Positions 13,946-26,400 of a DNA stretch of 64,000 nucleotides are shown here, piece by piece. Every line of letters starts with the position of its first letter. The stretch's first letter is position 1. The notes beneath the pieces were generated by a model. The model was given only the letters and a program-made list of their open reading frames with translations. It was not told the origin of the DNA and searched no databases. The translations under genes and the position numbers were made by a program. The stretch comes from Zoroaster sp. YZ-2022 (taxonomy: Eukaryota; Echinodermata; Asteroidea; Forcipulatida; Zoroasteridae). The stretch is taken from contig CM055827.1 in assembly GCA_029582265.1 (NCBI GenBank), forward strand, positions 37,037,760 through 37,101,759, read 5' to 3'.

Positions 13946-14226
13946 GCTTGTGTCCTTGAGCAAGACTCTTTACCATAATTACTTCTCTCCACCCATGGGT
14001 AAATGGTACCTGTGAGGGCAGAGTTGGTTGCTGTGTTTGATTAGCCCAATATGCGCTGTAATGGCAGCAATTGAGCTGTATACTCCCCAGGGAGCTGAGA
14101 TGGTTTCAGGAATGATTTATGAGCCTGATGAGCAGGGGTAATAATATAATGCGCCTTGAGCACCAGTATGATGGATACGTGTGCTATATACATGTAAGTC
14201 CACATTATTATTGTTATTATTATTAT
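13946..14226 (+). repeat. SINE, 5'-truncated (lacks tRNA head)
   Basis: Body CCTTGAGCAAGACTCTTTAC through TGATGAGCAGGGGTAATAAT to a (TTA)n tail, colinear with the fuller copies at 39065 and 39737. Confidence 0.85.
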
Positions 14227-14702
14227 CCCTATTAATTTTGAGCTGCGCGAATGAAGCAGCTCTATCTACACGTTAGAAATACTTTTAAAGTTCTGAAAAC
14301 TTGCAGACTTCGATTGTGTGTGTGACGTGTGTACGTGTACATGTATGTGTGTACACACGTACACGTATACATGTACGACGTTTGTGTAATGGGCGTTGAT
14401 GTGGTTGTCGTTTATGCTGGAAGCAGTTTCACGGAACGGTCGATTAGAGGTGACGTTAATGTAACTAATTGAAACAACGTTATAAACTTTGGCAAGGGAG
14501 GTGAGAAATGTCTAAACTATACATATGTACTTATCACTTCCGAAATTGTTCAATGTCATGATCTTTTGACCATCAAAACCACTACGGAACTGAATACACA
14601 CATCCGTCAACTTCTTGAACCCTGGCAGTGCCTGGCCCTGGTAACTGGTGATTGAGGTTGCAATTAAATGTTTTATGCAATTATGGTTCTGGTTTTCGTC
14701 TG

Positions 14703-15523
14703 GGGTAGAATGTCGTATCCTACCCAGTAAAAACTAAGATGGAGAACATATGGATGATGATGGACATACACTTCAAATTAACGGAAAGAATATCGTATCC
14801 GGCCGCCACTTTTTAAGGGCTTTTTTGGATTTTTTTTGCAACCACTAACCAGTTAAAAAATGATTCTATCGATTTTTGGTGGTACAGAAAGCGAAAACTA
14901 TCTTTAAAATCCACTTTCATGATGGTTTTCGGACTTGATTTCCCTTCTAAAAAATCCTCCCCTTCAGAAAATAGAAGGATCCTATTATAGTTGCCACCAC
15001 TACGCATGTACAATGACTGTGTTGGACGTCACTAATTGTGGAGTTTACAAAAAATACAAGATCAGACTGACATGACTGAGGAAGGCATCGTATACCACTG
15101 AAAAATGCCTGATTTTTCATGAAATAAATATCCTGGAATAATTTGAAGTATATGTCCATCATCATCCATATGTTCTCCACCTTACCAGGTAGGTAAGATT
15201 ACATTATTGGTTATATTTAATGAAAAATAGTGGCGGCCAGATACGACATTCTACCCAAATTAACTATTCCAGGATATTTATTTCCTGAAAATCAGGCATT
15301 TTTGGTATAGGCCTACCGTGACTTTCTCAGTCATGTTAGTCTGATTGTCAACTCCCCCGTTAGTGGACTATAATGAGATCCTTCTGTTTTCTGAAGGGGA
15401 GGATTTTTTTAGAAGGGAAATAAAGTCCGAAAACTATCATAAAAGTGGATTTTAAAGATAGTTTTCACTTTCTGTACCCCTCAAAATCGATGGAATAATT
15501 TTTTAACTGGTTAGTGGTTGCCC
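14703..15523. mobile_element. Complex fold-back element, two interleaved inverted-repeat pairs
   Basis: Segment A (14703-14779, GTAGAATGTCGTATCC start) is inverted at about 15143-15190 with its terminus at 15238-15256 (GATACGACATTCTACC). Segment B (14836-15145) is inverted at about 15257-15523 at roughly 85% identity by eye, with one internal gap. The order is A, B, A-inverse, B-inverse. No coding content. Confidence 0.75.
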
Positions 15524-16490
15524 TCAGCCCAACCCATCCTTTAGTAGGCAGTTTCATGAAAATTTGAAGTTGCTTCAATGCTTTTAAATGTCATATCACT
15601 GGATAGAACAAAAAATTAGAAAGAAAATGAGGGGTCAATGGTCATGATAGCTTAACCCTATGCAAAGTTACGAATTTTTGTTGATTTAAATATTTGGTAA
15701 TTTTTAAGATCGTTTCATTTGAAAAGTTGTGACCGAATTTGCCTGCAATGTGTGCAAGTTGCACTGTTTTTGTGCCAACGTTACAGTTGGCATGGACTGA
15801 TCAATTAAGATAACCACGATGTGTAGTATCCATTTATCGACACTAGAAGTGACTACATCCGTAGACTACCCTTTATATTATAATTTTACCATGAAAGTTC
15901 GGCGGGTCACAACTTCGACAGAAAAAAAGGATATGAAAAATAGCGCCACCATCGGCGGTTTGCGTGAATCTGCCTACCTTTAGCAATGGTGATATTGTCA
16001 AGTCATCCACACCGCATGAAATGAACATTTATACGCTTGACCGACGTAGCAAGTTGACATGGAAAGTGTTACCCGGTAAGAATGCCAAACCCAACTGCCA
16101 TTTGTGCACTTTGTTTAAGCATACATGTTTTTAGCAGACGAAAAAATTGCCAACATCTCACTAGATTTTCATAAATTTCATTGCTCAGAATATCCCAAAA
16201 TATCGTTTCAAATCCTCATTTGACTACACCTTCCTCTCCTTAAGTGTGTCCTCTATCATCTTTTAAAGGAAAATCTGTGTCTATTTTGTATTTGTCATAT
16301 TTGGATAGAAAAGTGGCGGTTGTATTCTACATTCTTTCCCGTTAGCCTATTGTGCTGATAGATTGACAGGTCGGATCAGTCTATTTTTAGTATGAAGCCT
16401 GGACTTGTTTCCTAAGATTCCTATTGTCATGGTCGGATATTATTTTTTTTGTAATAGACTGATATTATTATGTATCATCATGTACAAATT

Positions 16491-16521
16491 GTCCATTACT
16501 GTCCATTACTGTCCATTACTT
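16491..16521 (+). repeat. 11-bp tandem repeat, three copies
   Basis: GTCCATTACT-type unit repeated three times. Confidence 0.8.
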
Positions 16522-17434
16522 AGCTTTCAATCGATCCCTTTTGACCAATCATGCCTATAGATTTGTTTTGCACTAAAATTCTTTGCCTTTATTTAGGCGA
16601 GCGTTCAGTCGAAGGACAAGTAATTTTTTTAATTTTTAATTTTTTGTGGAGTATCCTTGCCAGGCCTTACCTGAATTTGTAAAAGAAAATAATATATGTT
16701 CTAATTGGTTAAATTATAAATCAGTCCAATAACTGAACAAATGATAACTTTGCTGTTCCTCTTAGTTACGTTCTCCCATTCTAACCGATAAGAATGGGGA
16801 ATTATTTCCAAACCTTGCTGACCAGCAATTTTTTCCCATAATGGAGTAGAGAAAGTTTTATTATTGGGAAAAGGACAATAAAAAAATCCCTTCTGACTTG
16901 GTTATTGTATTAAAAGGATGATTATCATTTTTTCATTGCTTGTGGATGTTTTTGGAAAATACCTCAAATTAAAGAATTATGGTTTAAATGAAACCCAATT
17001 TAAAATTGTATCAAGTGTATAATTCAGTTAGTTTTAGCACAGAACAATAGTATACTTAGAGGTACAACAAAAGAGATTTATCAATAAAATGATTGAAAAT
17101 GTAATTCAGCCATCCAAACACCTCATTCTATAAATTATTATTTTTTCTCTAAGAAATAACATCAGCAAAATGAATCTTGTAAGCAGCTCAACTGTTCTAA
17201 ACCAACTGTTCCTATCAACATCACTCATATTCAAATTTAAATATTTTTGTTTACCAAAAATTGTGTTATTGTTTGTTAATAGATTACATTTTTGGGGAGG
17301 AAATAATATTATAGAATTTTGAATGTTATTATCCTGAAAGTACATATGTTTATGTATTTTGTTTTGGCATAAACATCTTCCAAACTGATCTTTGCTGTCT
17401 TTTTTTAAATTTTTTTATTCTACAGAGTGTCAAG

Positions 17435-20400
17435 ATGGGGTCACTCTTTCGTAGTGAGAAGATGTGCCTGACCCAGGTATTTCTCCAGACTGAGGCAGCG
17501 TATAACTGCGTTGCTGAGCTAGGAGAACTTGGATTGGTCCAATTCATTGATGTGAGTCAAAAGAGGATATTTCACATAAAGGACTTCATTTTGATATTTA
17601 AAGTTCCTTCAAGCTAATAAAACAAAGATTCCTTCATGCAGTTAACCCAAAAGTAACAAAATGTCTGGAACACTTGCCCATTTCTTTGTCAATTAGTTGG
17701 TTTACTTCCCATTCAAAACAAACTATTTCATGAATAACTTAAATTTGGTCAATGCATTTGACAGTTTCTTCGATTTTCTTCTGTTTCAGTTAAGTCCACA
17801 TATGAATGCCTTCCAGCGTAAATATGTAAATGAGGTGAGACGTTGTGATGAGATGGAAAGAAAACTACGTAAGTATCTCAGGATTGTTGGGTTTAGCTCC
17901 CAATGGACTAGATTGAGATTACAATGAAAATGGTTACCTCATAATTTGCACCAGTCTATTTTGGACATGAGCCTCATTCTGATTCACATAGATTTATGAG
18001 TGTTGTAGATCCAAGATGGCTGCTGGTTAATCTTGATATCTTAACCCTAACCTCTTGGGTATTTTTACTAGAAAGTATCCTGAATCCACCAAAATCCACC
18101 AATTTTGTCACACACAAAATGCTGGTGTCCTGAATCCATCAGAATCCGCCAGTGTAGATATTGGACATATCCTGAATCCGCCAAAATCCACCACTAAATT
18201 TTTGGTGGATTTTGGCGGATTCAGGATACCATGCTCACATGAAAATTTGTATAGTATGTTGCTGCATAGAATCCATCAAAATCTAACATATACAGTACAT
18301 GTAACTATAATCCATCAACCAACATGACCAAGCAGTTAAAAACTATTGAAATCCTGAATCCATCAAAATCCGCCACATGCTCAATGTGGAGGTATCCTGA
18401 ATCCACCAAAATCTTCCAATACAGGGGGATGGATTTTGATGGATTCAGGGTGGTTAGGGTTAAAGAAACTCCTGTAACGATTTGGTTATGTATTTTATTT
18501 TTGTTTTGATTTATAAGGTTATGTGGAGAAAGAAATAAAAACGGCAAAGATTCCCATTGCTCAGCCCGACACAGAAGTACTGGCACCACCCCCCAGGGAG
18601 ATGATCGACTTGGAGGTATAAATCTTTATAGTTGGCAAAAATAAGGGGAGAAATTAGAGAATTGGGTTGTCTAATTTGTAATAAATGTAAATGAGAAGAA
18701 AAACAATCATTATCTGTTGTTTAATGCAGGCAACCTTTGAAAAGATTGAGGTGGATATGAAGGAAGTGAATAGTAATCACGAGACCCTGCAACGGAATTA
18801 CCTCGAGTTGACGGAACACAGACATGTACTGAGAAACACTACTGACTTCTTTGCCGAGGTAAAGAATTGTCATGGAGCAATTGTTTTCATTCATTCGTTA
18901 TTGTGGTGATGAACTTTATAATGATCTTTGCTGGGGAGCATGACAGGTTTATAGTATTAATGGTCAATGCACAATGGCTGTGTTTTGGCAGACAATGACC
19001 TGCAGCTTGTCGGAAACACGTTCACAAAGTTGTGCAAAGATGCATACAGTAGTGACCAGTAGTGAGCCATCTCCAACGTCACCATTTCTCAGAAAGTAGG
19101 ATGTTATTTTTATTTTGGCAAAATGGAACTTGTGTGAGAAGCTTGTCCGAACAATCATTCAATAATTTTTTGATGAAGAACACTTTGAGTAATCATTTCC
19201 ATCTTATACCTGAACAGGCGGAGTTATTCCAACATGACAGGGAAGAAGAAGAGGCTCGGAGCACAGGGTATCAGCGCTTTGGTCTGGAAGACGGTATGCG
19301 ACAAGTGCATAATGTTAAGTTTGGGTTAGTATCTTACTTGAGTGACAACTTCATATAGATAAACAATATTGTGCATTATATCAATGTATTTCTACATGTC
19401 TGGGTTTACATGTGTAATAAAGTACCTAAGAGTGACTTGACATACTGATGACATCATGGTGGCTGGTTCTTTATTTTGTTATTGTTCCATGATACAACAC
19501 TTACAAAATGATCAGGTGATTTTGTTATTAAAACATGACATCATCACCTCAGCTCTCTATATAAATATTTTGTCAAGACCACCTATATAGCAGGTTTGAC
19601 TGTATTTGTATTATAAACAAAATTGTGTTTACTGTAGATTTGTTGCTGGGGTGATCGGTCGTGAGCGGGTACCAGCCTTTGAAAAGACTCTGTGGCGAGT
19701 ATGTCATGGCAATGTCTTCCTACGTCACAGTCCGATTGAAGAACAGTTGGAAGACCCCAGCACGGTAAATCTAGTTTTGTACTCTTTTGGTAATTTCCTA
19801 AAATTTGAAATTGCAATTCCATTTGAGCACGGAAATATGTCTTACAGATTTCAGGTGAAACCAATTTGTTTTTTCTTCTGTTTCTTTAGGGAGATGAAGT
19901 CTTCAAGCATGTGTTCATAGCTTTCTTCCAAGGAGAACAGCTTGGAGGGCGTGTTAAGAAAGTGTGTGTAGGGTAAGAAATAGTCTGTATTTTGAACTTG
20001 ATACTTCTAGTTATTGTTTTTGGTTAAAATGTTTGGTTTTGGTGATGGGTTTTTGTTATATCTTGTATTTTTCCTTCTGTGAATAGATTCCATGCAACAC
20101 TATATCCCTGCCCAGAGAATGCTATGGAGAGAAGTGAAATGTGCACAGGAGTTGCTAAGCGACTAGAGGATCTGAAAAGGGTATGACAATAAAATGTGGA
20201 ACTTTCCCACCTCAGATTTTAATTTCTTTTCTCCAATTTCATGTTGCGGAATTATCAGTATTATAGCTGCTGTATAAATTCTTATACATTAATTATTAAT
20301 ATATCTGAGAAAGTTATATAATGATATCAATTATCCTGAGAAATGATACTGTCTGAGGTTCTCATATGAATATTAGGGGAAAAATTTAATTCATACTTTT

Positions 20401-23400
20401 AATTACTACTTTTGAGCTTTGCGTTGACAATAATAGTACCTAACATCCATGTACCTTGTCAGACATTGGAGTTCCACTAATATGCAGGTACGTCTTTTTG
20501 CAATCAGAATACTTTATTTGTAATATTAGGTTAATGTAGCCCAACACACTCCCTTTCACCATCACAGGTTCTTGTTCAGACAGTCGATCATAGGCAGCGT
20601 GTCCTAGCCTCGGCTGCTAGTAACCTCTGGGTGTGGTTTGTCAAGGTCCGTAAGCTAAAGGCTATTTATCACATGCTGAACATGTGTAACGTGGATGTAA
20701 CCCACAAGTGTCTCATCGCTGAATGGTGGTGTCCTGAGAGTGAGCTTGGAAACATTCGATTGGCACTCCAACACGGGAATGTAAGTCTGATCATATCATT
20801 GTGAATCAAGGGTTGTGGCAAAGGGAGCAAAACATTTTAGAAAATCAGTTCAAATTTTGAGCCACTGTTACCTCTGTCCCTCTTTTGGTTGAGTGACACT
20901 CGAGCTGTTTGGCACTCTGGATTCATCCCTGTATTATATAGTCAGCTGTGTCTAAGGGGTTTGTCCTTAAAATATTTTAAACAGTTTGCCTTCTTTATTA
21001 TTGGTCAGTGTGAGAAACTGTTTACTAATTTTAAAGTTTTCTGTACACATTTATTGATCTTCATATAAATGCTTATAAACACTTGTAAGTTTCTTTAATA
21101 GATGTTGGTAAATTTTATTTGGTTTTTGTCGATCAAAGGAGAGGAGTGGATCCACTGTGCCATCAATTCTCAACATTGTCGAGACTAAGGAGGAACCTCC
21201 AACTTATAACAAAACCAATAAATTCACCAGTGCCTTCCAGGGGATCGTGGATGCTTATGGGGTGGCTAACTACAGGGAGGTCAATCCAGGTAAGGGAAGG
21301 TCAGTCCAGATTAACTAAGTGAGGTCATGGATAGTTTTGTGAGGTAAATTCTGGGTTAATTCAATGATGTTTTTTTAAGTTAGTTTAGTGAGGTCAATCT
21401 TAAAGTGAGGTCAATCTTAAAGTGAGGTCAATCTTAAAGTGAGGTCAATCCAGGGTTAATTTAACAAGTTAAGTTTGAGTTGGTTTAGTGAGGTCAATCT
21501 TAAAGTGAGGTCAATCTTAAAGTGAGGTCAATCTTAAAGTGAGGTCAATCCAGGGTTAATTTAACAAGTTAAGTTTGAGTTGGTTTAGTGAGGTCAATCT
21601 TAAAGTGAGGTCAATCTTAAAGTGAGGTCAATCTTAAAGTGAGGTCAATCCAGGGTTAATTTAACAAGTTAAGTTTGAGTTGGTTTAGTGAGGTCAATCT
21701 TTGTTAGTTAAGTGAAGACCTCCAGGTTAAATTAAATTATGTATTTTTCAATTTAGCTTAGTGAATTCCAGTCTTAGTAATTTGAGTGAGGTCAATCCAG
21801 TGAGGTTAATTCAATGATGTCAGTTTGAGTATACATTTAGTGAGGTCAATCAGGGTAAGTTTAGCAGAGTCAATCCAGGTGAATTTATCTTTTGATCATC
21901 TTGTCCACCAGCTCCTTATACCATCATCACCTTCCCGTTCCTGTTTGCGGTGATGTTTGGTGATGCCGGTCATGGTACCCTAATGGCGCTGTTTGCTGCT
22001 TGGATGGTGATCAAGGAGGCCAAGCTACTTGCCAACAAGTCTGACAATGAGGTGAGAATGGACTTTAGAATGAGATAAATCAATAGAAGTCTTACGTTGG
22101 GGAAGCGTTGCAACAGAGTTTCTACTTTTACTTGGGTACCAACTGCTTTCCTTGGATATAGCTGGCCAGAGGCCATTGGGCAAACTTAGTGGTCAACAGA
22201 TTAAGAAGTCTACATAAGATGGGATTGAGTACCAGACGTAAAGCTGTTGTGGTTTGGACAAAGTCATAAATTCTCAGGAAGTTTTCAGAAGATAAGTTGC
22301 AAAATGTGGCAGAGAAACACAACAAACACAAATTCATGAAAGCCAAAACATTTCCTAAAAGCTCATTTTGTCAAATCCATTTACAATTGTTCAAACAAGT
22401 TGATTTAATTTGAGTGTTTTTGTAACGAGTATAAATTAATAACCATTTTTATGTTGGTATTTAGATCTGGAATGTGATATTTGGCGGTCGTTATATCATT
22501 CTTCTTATGGGGCTGTTCTCAGTGTACTGTGGCTTCATGTATAACGACTTCTTCTCTAAGTCTGTCAATGTGTTTGGTTCCAGTTGGAAGGTCTCTAATA
22601 TGACAAATTATACGTATGTATCAATTCAGGTTCTATGTATTGTATCTAAAATGTTTATATTCTGATCAATGTAAATCTGTATATGGCTAGAGCTAGTTGA
22701 GGCTGTCTTATGAAGATGCAAGTAATGGCTTTCATCTAGAGATGGCCAGAATAAGTTATGGATTTCTTCTGAAGATGGCATGAGCAAGTCGCTTTCTTCT
22801 CAAGCAGATAATTTATCATGATGTTCATGCAAACCTCCATTGGATTAGTCTCTTCACTATTTTTAGTCTCATGTCTTACACAGCCCTTTATACAAAACTA
22901 TTTGTTTGAATTCCAAATTGACAATATTTGAATATTTTGTTTGACAGCAAGTCTTTGTTGGATGAGAATATTGACCTTCAGCTTGACCCTGTCCATGCAT
23001 ATACAGGAAGCCCATATCCTTATGGTCTTGATCCGGTAAGTATTACACCCAGCATGATGTTTGGTTACAAATGTGCCAAATTTTATCTAATTGAATCCTT
23101 GGGGAAGGGGAGGGTGTTTGAAAGGTCAAAGGGCAAAGTCATGAGTGCAGATCAAAGATCTACCATCCAGTTGTAGATGTCCCCTGAACATTTTTAAAGC
23201 TTTCATACATGTAAAAAATTAAGAATTTATTACATATTGAAACAGGTGCTCATCATTTTTGCCCTTAAAGGTAAATATGTTTGTGGTATTTCAACTCTGT
23301 TACTGTGTGCTCAAGCTTCTGAAATTTTACCCAGAATGGGTTCTTCATGATTATCATAAACTGTAAGGTTTGTTAAGATTGATGACGACAAGTTATACAT

Positions 23401-26400
23401 GCCTGTTATACTAACATGAAATGACATGTTTCAGCTCAATATAAGTTTTGGATTTGTGTTCAGTTTTCTTATAAGCCATATGTATTGACTAGATGTGAAC
23501 AACTTTATTGATATAAATATACCATTACCACAAAGGATCAAGTACTCATCATATTAATTCCATCAACAGGTGTGGCAGTTTTCTCTAAACAAGCTGAACT
23601 TCCTCAACCCATTCAAGATGAGACTATCCATCGTTTTTGGTGTCGTTCACATGATATTTGGCGTTCACCTTGGTCTTGTCAATCATATGTAAGTTGAAAA
23701 AAAGTGACCCCTTGAATATGATTCATTTACATTAACATTAAAAGCTTAGATTCCCCCTTCATCCCTCCCTCACCCTTTTTGCTGCTGATGGCCCCTGAAC
23801 ATGGATCATATTTATTACAGAAACCAAGGCCATTATAGCAACATCTTCCTGGAGTTCATCCCACAACTTCTGTTCCTCGTTTTGATCTTTGGTTATCTTG
23901 TGGCTCTTATCTTCATTAAATGGCTGTCTTATGATGCAGTCAACTCAAAGAAGGCACCTAGCATCATCAACATGTTTATCTTCATGTTTCTGTTTACGAA
24001 TAAACCAAAGCTGTATATGTTTGCTCATCAGGTGAGTAGAACATAGGGCCACAATATCAAAATCTTAGATAAGGGCCTAATTTCATAGACGCTTAACGGC
24101 AACATTTTTGCTTACTGTAAGTTTTTCATTTCATAGTGCTGCTAACCGTTAAGCATAGAGAAAAAGGCATGCTTATTTGCCGACCATTATTGCTTGCAAA
24201 TGACTGATGCAACAATACAAATCCATGGTGAATGCGCACGCGCTGTTCTGAATTTTCTTGCTAAATTGTGCTTAAGCTAAGTGCAGACTTAGACACAGCA
24301 ACAGATGTGATCAACTGATGCTTCGTCTGAGCGATGTGACCTGCTCAGATTTCAAACAGTCTTATTCTAGTTGAAGAGAGATTAATAAATGTTTTATATT
24401 TTGTAACATGACGTGGCTTGAGTCTACTCTAATACCTTATGGTTTTCTTTCTTCACAACACAGTACTATATTCAAATGGTGCTTGTTGTCACAGCAGTAT
24501 TGTGTGTTCCTGTCTTGCTATTCGGTAAGCCAGTTTATGGACTCATAAAGCACCGTATGAGAACAAACTCATTCCAGGTAAGACAGTTTGGAAATATCAC
24601 TGACACTGAGTCCCCATGCTTGTGATGATTAATAATGTTATCATGTTTGGTGTATACTCGGTGTTAGCTGTGTAATCACTGATAATTAATAATGTTATCA
24701 CGTTTGGTGTATACTCAGTGTTAGCTGTGTAATCACTGATATATTTGCTGCATTATCAATGTATTATGTGTTGTGTTATCAGTGATGCTACATAGTCATT
24801 TCACATTGTAAGAAGTAAACTGCACTATTCAAGCTGTGTGTTGATTGATCACTATAATGTTAGTTATTACTAGTTGAAACACTAGCACTACCCTGTTTTA
24901 TTAATACAGTATAAATATTAATAGTCACAAATGTGATATTATAAAGGATAATGGCAATTTCATGGTTACTCATGTTACATTTTTACGGTATTGGGTCCAC
25001 TTTCAATGCCATAATTTTTATACTTATATTTCACTCATCATTTTTTTCACAGTAATTGCATTATTATATAACAAATTTCTGAAATTCTTATTTTGTGCTG
25101 AGTAAGATCTGGGTATAATACAACTACTGTGAAAAAACTGATGAGTGAAATATATATTATGGCATTAAGAGTGGGTCTAAAACCTAAAAAATGTAAGTAA
25201 CCATGGAATTGTCCATAAAACTTTGTTGTGTGCCTGGAAGGATGTAAGACAGATTAAGGTAAGCACTTATGTCATTTTACCAGGCACACGACGTAGTGTA
25301 CTGTGAATCACAAGTTCTTGTTATACACCCACAATCCTGATGTAAAACATGACCCTTTGAAAATCATAAACATCTGTTCTTAAATTTGTTAACAAAAAGA
25401 AAAGGCCAAAGCACTTTTGTGTTGCAAATTGTTGTCATTTCTTATAAATTTCCTATGTTTAAAAATCCTTATTTAAAAATGTGCATGTTTTGTTTTGTTT
25501 TGTTTTTCATTTGGATTGCTACCGAATTGTGAGCACATTTATTTGCCCATGTTTAGTGAGAAACTTGCAAGAGTTGCACTGGTGCTAGATAAACACAGAA
25601 ATAAAACATGCGATTTCTATATTACTTCATGTAAGAAAAGAAAATCATTTAGTTGTACATTTTAGAAATAAACTAACAATGAGTTGCATCTTTAGCCAAT
25701 ACAGCAGGTAATTTCACTGTAAGCAAAAAACAAACATCTGCAGTGGTGAGTCTTTGGTTTAATTCTTCCTGTCAATTTCTCTCAAATCTATTTGCATGGT
25801 TGTCATAGCAGCTTGCACAAAAGTTTGACATTTTGTGCCAGAGAAACCTCTACATTTGTCCATTTTTTGTCATGTTTCTAGAACATCTCGTTCTGTGATG
25901 TCTGAATATACATGTACAGTATAATGATCATATTGTTATACCGAACGTTAAGAAGATGGAAACATTGTTATTAGATTGTATCCATCCATCTTCACCACTT
26001 GGTGAACTCCACAAACCTTTCACCATTGAGATCTCACCATGATGACTTACAAGTATTCAACCTGTCATGCCTTATAAGGTTTGCTGAATGTGACACTCCT
26101 ACTAGAAATCAAAACATTTTACATGTTCAAATTAATAACTCTTCATCCTCAAATCATTTATTTCCCTTGTGTCCATACAAGATTTCTCATCAGTGCTTCA
26201 TTTCATGTCGGTATTTCATGTTGGGGGGGGGGGGGGAAGGGTGGCTTGAAGACTCAAACAGGGACTTCAGTTGTATAACGGGAAGGAATATACTGAGATT
26301 CCATTCAACACAAAATGGATATATGGACAAATGACTATTCTGGGGTGCGTTCCGCTTGTGCGAACGTTTTCACACAATTTTGAGTGGAACCAATTGTGCG

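Larger units (their letters stand above)
11275..17434. other. Intergenic region between divergent V-ATPase genes
   Basis: No coding exon was found in 6.2 kb. It must contain the promoters and any 5' UTR exons of both V-ATPase genes. Acceptor-like sites sit just upstream of each ATG (minus strand near 11319, plus strand at 17425). Repeats inside are listed separately: the GC-rich patch, CAT microsatellite, SINE fragment, fold-back and an 11-bp triplet. A degenerate third copy of the fold-back end (GTGGCGG...ATTCTACATTCT) lies near 16314-16345. Confidence 0.7.

Noticed and set aside
13514..14015. His-, Ser- and Ile-rich open frames
   Set aside because: Produced by the CAT triplet repeat; no flanking exon signals.
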